Assembly: GCA_950022655.1 (NCBI GenBank)
Contig: OX465579.1
Coordinates: 133,208,118-133,272,117, forward strand
Origin: Alentia gelatinosa
Taxonomy: Eukaryota; Annelida; Polychaeta; Phyllodocida; Polynoidae
DNA: 64,000 bases
Direction: 5' to 3'
Part shown: positions 63,831 to 64,000 of the stretch, piece after piece
How positions within the stretch are numbered: the stretch's first letter is position 1
Layout: each line of letters begins with the position of its first letter
The notes under the pieces: generated by a model
What the model saw: only the letters and a program-made list of their open reading frames with translations
Databases searched by the model: none
Told to the model about the DNA's origin: nothing
Made by a program: the position numbers and the translations under genes

Positions 63831-64000
63831 GCACAGACTAGTTCAGATCTTACTGTATAAGGCGGAGCTACCATGTGCTGTGTCACGCCCTATGAATCTC
63901 CCAGTACGTGGCAAGCAACACTTAAGCCGCTGTTCAACACGCGATAAGGCTCACTCTCAATTTCACCCATCAAACCCGCTCATAACGTCCGCCCACCGCC

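Overview
The window is nuclear DNA from a multicellular animal, most likely a marine invertebrate. There are no bacterial-style gene arrays. Coding DNA is sparse and split by long introns. The rest is a patchwork of animal mobile elements: a Penelope-like element with GIY-YIG remnants, a jockey-like LINE, a DIRS/Ngaro-like gag-RT-RNase H element, TTAA- and TA-flanked MITEs and tRNA-derived SINEs. AT-rich non-coding DNA is interrupted by small GC/CpG-rich islands. I cannot name the species; a lophotrochozoan such as a mollusc or brachiopod is a guess from the repeat style.

Layout. 0.3-1.3 kb: decayed Penelope-like element (+). 1.3-9.2 kb: mostly featureless, with one unexplained 270-codon open frame at 7.2-8.0 kb. 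9.2-9.5 kb: CpG-rich, promoter-like block. 10.47-10.52 kb: dense cluster of TCF/LEF-type sites. 11.68-12.61 kb: one MITE nested inside another. 13.7-14.0 kb: fold-back repeats. 19.9-20.6 kb: 20-bp terminal-inverted-repeat element carrying a tRNA-like SINE head. 25.6-26.4 kb: TTAA MITE inserted into a relative of itself. 27.3-27.9 kb: CpG-rich island. 30.72-30.90 and 48.43-48.50 kb: two minus-strand coding exons of one unrecognised coiled-coil protein, with a 17.5-kb intron between them. 35.0-35.9 kb: SINE and a decayed tandem array. 39.5-44.2 kb: jockey-like LINE split by a 3.8-kb DIRS/Ngaro-like element and a 286-bp fold-back insertion. 49.0-50.05 kb: GC-rich island with TCF-type sites. 50.1-51.35 kb: 61-bp minisatellite. 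52.93-53.03 kb: (GA)50. 55.3 and 58.0-58.4 kb: more motif-rich GC blocks. 63.05-63.8 kb: arrays repeating a KLF/SP-type GGGCGTGG motif.

The only confident host-gene parts are the two minus-strand exons, so much of the window is that gene's intron and surroundings. The most interesting non-coding signal is a large excess of the octamer CTTTGATC/GATCAAAG (16 copies counted, about 2-3 expected by chance). Four TCF-type sites have a GCCGCC helper-like motif within a few bases, as expected for invertebrate TCF proteins with a C-clamp. GC islands at 19.2, 27.5 and 62.6 kb pair these sites with E2F-like motifs. This suggests a regulatory landscape, but it is inferred from motifs alone.
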